From assembly GCF_003946205.1 (NCBI RefSeq), contig NZ_RHOS01000009.1:1-64000 (forward strand): DNA of 64,000 nucleotides, in the 5' to 3' direction. The translations under genes were made by a program, and so were the position numbers. The notes under the pieces were generated by a model. It was not told the DNA's origin and searched no databases. It worked only from the letters and a program-made list of their open reading frames with translations. Each line of letters opens with the position of its first letter. Within the stretch, counting starts at the first letter, position 1. This stretch comes from Companilactobacillus keshanensis (GTDB lineage Bacteria > Bacillota > Bacilli > Lactobacillales > Lactobacillaceae). Of this stretch, positions 62,592 to 64,000 are shown one piece after another.

Positions 62592-62813
62592 TCACTTCAG
62601 ATAATGTAACTCCAAATCACGTAAAACTCTCCACATCTCAATATCTTGCGCTTTGGCAATTGCCTCAATATCACGCAGATTAAGCGGAGTCGCGGAAGAT
62701 TGGTCTTTGTTAAACGACTTATGCAGAGTGGTATAACCATACCCACTCTTCTTCGCTATGAAGTAGATTGTTAAGTGCTTATCCTCTAAGTACGATTTAA
62801 TGTCTATTTCCAT
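62592..62813 (-). CDS. Small helix-turn-helix protein upstream of clpL
   Basis: A 73-residue protein with an XRE/lambda-repressor-like fold: KSYLEDKHLTIYFIAKKSGY then TTLHKSFNKDQ and NLRDIEAIAKAQDIEMWRVL. ATG 62813 follows GGAGGTTGGAG; the longer upstream frame covers the promoter. A strong promoter and an inverted repeat lie directly upstream, which suggests autoregulation of this gene and clpL. Confidence 0.78.
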   Translation of the reverse strand: MEIDIKSYLEDKHLTIYFIAKKSGYGYTTLHKSFNKDQSSATPLNLRDIEAIAKAQDIEMWRVLRDLELHYLK

Positions 62814-62834
62814 ATCTCCAACCTCCACAAGTAC

Positions 62835-62883
62835 ATTATAGCACATCTGTGGCATGTTACAAATGTGAAGCATCACAGATATG
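62835..62883 (-). promoter_or_regulatory. clpL operon promoter with inverted-repeat operator
   Basis: TTGTAA (62862-62857), a 16-bp spacer and extended -10 TGCTATAAT (TATAAT at 62840-62835) on the minus strand. The arms CACATCTGTGGC (62842-62853) and GCATCACAGATATG (62870-62883) are inverted copies of CAYATCTGTGRYGC, one in the spacer and one upstream of -35. Confidence 0.65.
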
Positions 62884-62947
62884 ACATATCTTTTTCCGTT
62901 ATTATTTATCAAAATTTTGTTACACTGATATTAACAGAGGTGATCAA

Positions 62948-64000
62948 ATGAAAGAATTACTTAAATCATTAGATAAATTAAATCGTATTTATGATCAATT
63001 TGACCTGTTAAATTTTCGAGCACATAAAGTAATACCACTGACTTTCAATAAAAAGGATAGTAAAAAATTATTACCTCAAAATAAACGGCTCTATTTCAGT
63101 TATTCATATCTTGATAAAGAAAAAACCAGATTAACTAATCTGATCCTTTCGCAAGCTATTGATTTAAAAGACCCATTATTTAAACAAAATAAAGAACTAC
63201 ATCCCGCATTGATCGATAAATCATTAAAATTAAAAAATATCGACGAAACACATAAAAAAGAGACCGCCGATTTACCCAATAGAAATCGTAAAATCAACAA
63301 GTTGAAACGCTTGATCACAATGATTGATGATGAAAATATTGGATTGTGTCAGGGATATCTAACGCAAATGAAAGTTCTTTTATATCAAAATAAAGACTCT
63401 CTATTTACTGAACGTACGAAAAAATATCAAGCAAAAGAATTACTTGATGACGTTGATTTTAGAATGAAAATCATGCAATTTGATTACGATCGTTACTTAT
63501 ATGAAGATTTCACACCAGAAAACTTTTTGAATTATCTGATTTTTGATAAAGTCCAAAGACACGCTAGTTTTATCAAATCATATGATGCGCGTGTTTTATT
63601 ACCTGAAGCAGAACAATGTGGCTTTTCAGGTATCGCCTACGAAGTTGAAATAGATGGAATTCGTGAATGCTATGTTACTTTCAAGGGTACAGAAGCCGAT
63701 ATGGATTATACTGAAAACTCCCGAAGTAAACGTTTGGAAAAATTTTTGTTGGAAGGATATAAAGACTGGAATTATAACGTAAAGGCTATATTAGTTGGTA
63801 CTTCTGAGGAGTTGGATCAATTAGTCATGGCTAGAAAATTCATTAGTTACTTACAGAAAAGCATTCAAGATAAATGCTTTATATATGGCCTAGGTCACTC
63901 CCTAGGTGGACATTTAGTCCAAACCTTACAACTAACCGATGATTGCTTTAAAGCCGGTTACACTTTAAATTCTGCCCCTGTGAACTTAAAGCAAGTGCAA
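62948..64000 (+). CDS. Lipase-like alpha/beta hydrolase (partial, runs off the window)
   Basis: An open frame of 351 codons starts at ATG 62948 behind GAGGTGATC and has no stop before the window ends. The N-terminal 210 residues are charged and helical without a signal peptide. From about residue 215 a Lipase_3/DUF2974-like (Mbeg1-type) fold appears: CGFSGIAYEVEIDGIRECYV, FKGTEAD, the nucleophile elbow YGLGHSLGGH near 317, then YTLNSAPVNL. The catalytic Asp and His must lie beyond the edge. It is divergent from the clpL operon. It is probably an intracellular lipase or esterase-like protein of unknown substrate. Confidence 0.75.
   Translation, partial: MKELLKSLDKLNRIYDQFDLLNFRAHKVIPLTFNKKDSKKLLPQNKRLYFSYSYLDKEKTRLTNLILSQAIDLKDPLFKQNKELHPALIDKSLKLKNIDETHKKETADLPNRNRKINKLKRLITMIDDENIGLCQGYLTQMKVLLYQNKDSLFTERTKKYQAKELLDDVDFRMKIMQFDYDRYLYEDFTPENFLNYLIFDKVQRHASFIKSYDARVLLPEAEQCGFSGIAYEVEIDGIRECYVTFKGTEADMDYTENSRSKRLEKFLLEGYKDWNYNVKAILVGTSEELDQLVMARKFISYLQKSIQDKCFIYGLGHSLGGHLVQTLQLTDDCFKAGYTLNSAPVNLKQVQ

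Overview
The window looks like chromosome from a low-GC lactic acid bacterium of the family Lactobacillaceae. Pointers are the WxL/DUF916 surface proteins, ClpL, an L-2-hydroxyisocaproate-type dehydrogenase, GPH and ECF transporters, many short NAD(P)H-dependent oxidoreductases and strong AGGAGG ribosome sites. Companilactobacillus or a close relative is my guess, but the sequence alone does not prove the genus. I saw no rRNA, tRNA, CRISPR array, insertion sequence or prophage.

Layout. 1-3.2 kb: an osmoprotectant ABC transporter (opuCA and a fused permease/binding protein) divergent from an Rrf2-family regulator, with two matching promoter/operator units between them. 3.2-6.1 kb: a strongly folded 148-nt RNA element plus terminator just ahead of a short UvrA-like ABC ATPase. 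6.1-14.5 kb: an oxidoreductase, then a cell-surface cluster (small WxL protein, DUF916/WxL-interacting protein, two large lectin-WxL paralogues). A third, longer lectin-WxL protein sits alone at 27.1-30.4 kb. 14.5-19.5 kb: quinone reductase-like and flavodoxin-like proteins, an ACT-domain protein, an unlisted 50-residue membrane protein, a LysM/3D wall protein and a MerR-controlled operon. 19.6-22.3 kb: a GH65 glycoside phosphorylase with an N-terminal extension. 22.4-27 kb: MerR-like and LysR regulators beside an operon of two aldo-keto reductases, an amidohydrolase and a broken oxidoreductase gene. 30.5-37.5 kb: a MATE exporter, a GPH sugar symporter with an esterase, and a MarR-OYE-SDR redox operon.

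37.5-42.6 kb forms a likely cobalamin/diol locus: PduO adenosyltransferase, a CbrT-like ECF S-component, a glycerol facilitator, a fused double-ATPase EcfA, EcfT and a secreted DUF4430 protein. 42.7-46.4 kb holds an enterocin A-type immunity protein, an NTF2-like protein, a divergent ribose-5-phosphate isomerase, a TetR regulator, a small membrane protein and a hydroxyacid dehydrogenase. 46.4-55.5 kb is a sugar-acid island: glucarate dehydratase, LysR, lactonase, a second enolase-superfamily dehydratase, a 2-hydroxyacid dehydrogenase and two anion permeases (DASS, GntP). 55.7-64 kb: a quinone reductase-like MDR, aspartate 4-decarboxylase, a purine permease, the clpL stress operon with a small HTH regulator and an unlisted 41-residue protein, and a lipase-like protein cut by the window edge.

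The best candidates for something undescribed are the folded RNA at 3332-3479, the TGTTTAAACA operator shared by the GH65 gene and the GPH symporter/esterase operon (a split carbohydrate regulon), and the cobalamin/glycerol cluster with its dedicated ECF module and DUF4430 protein.
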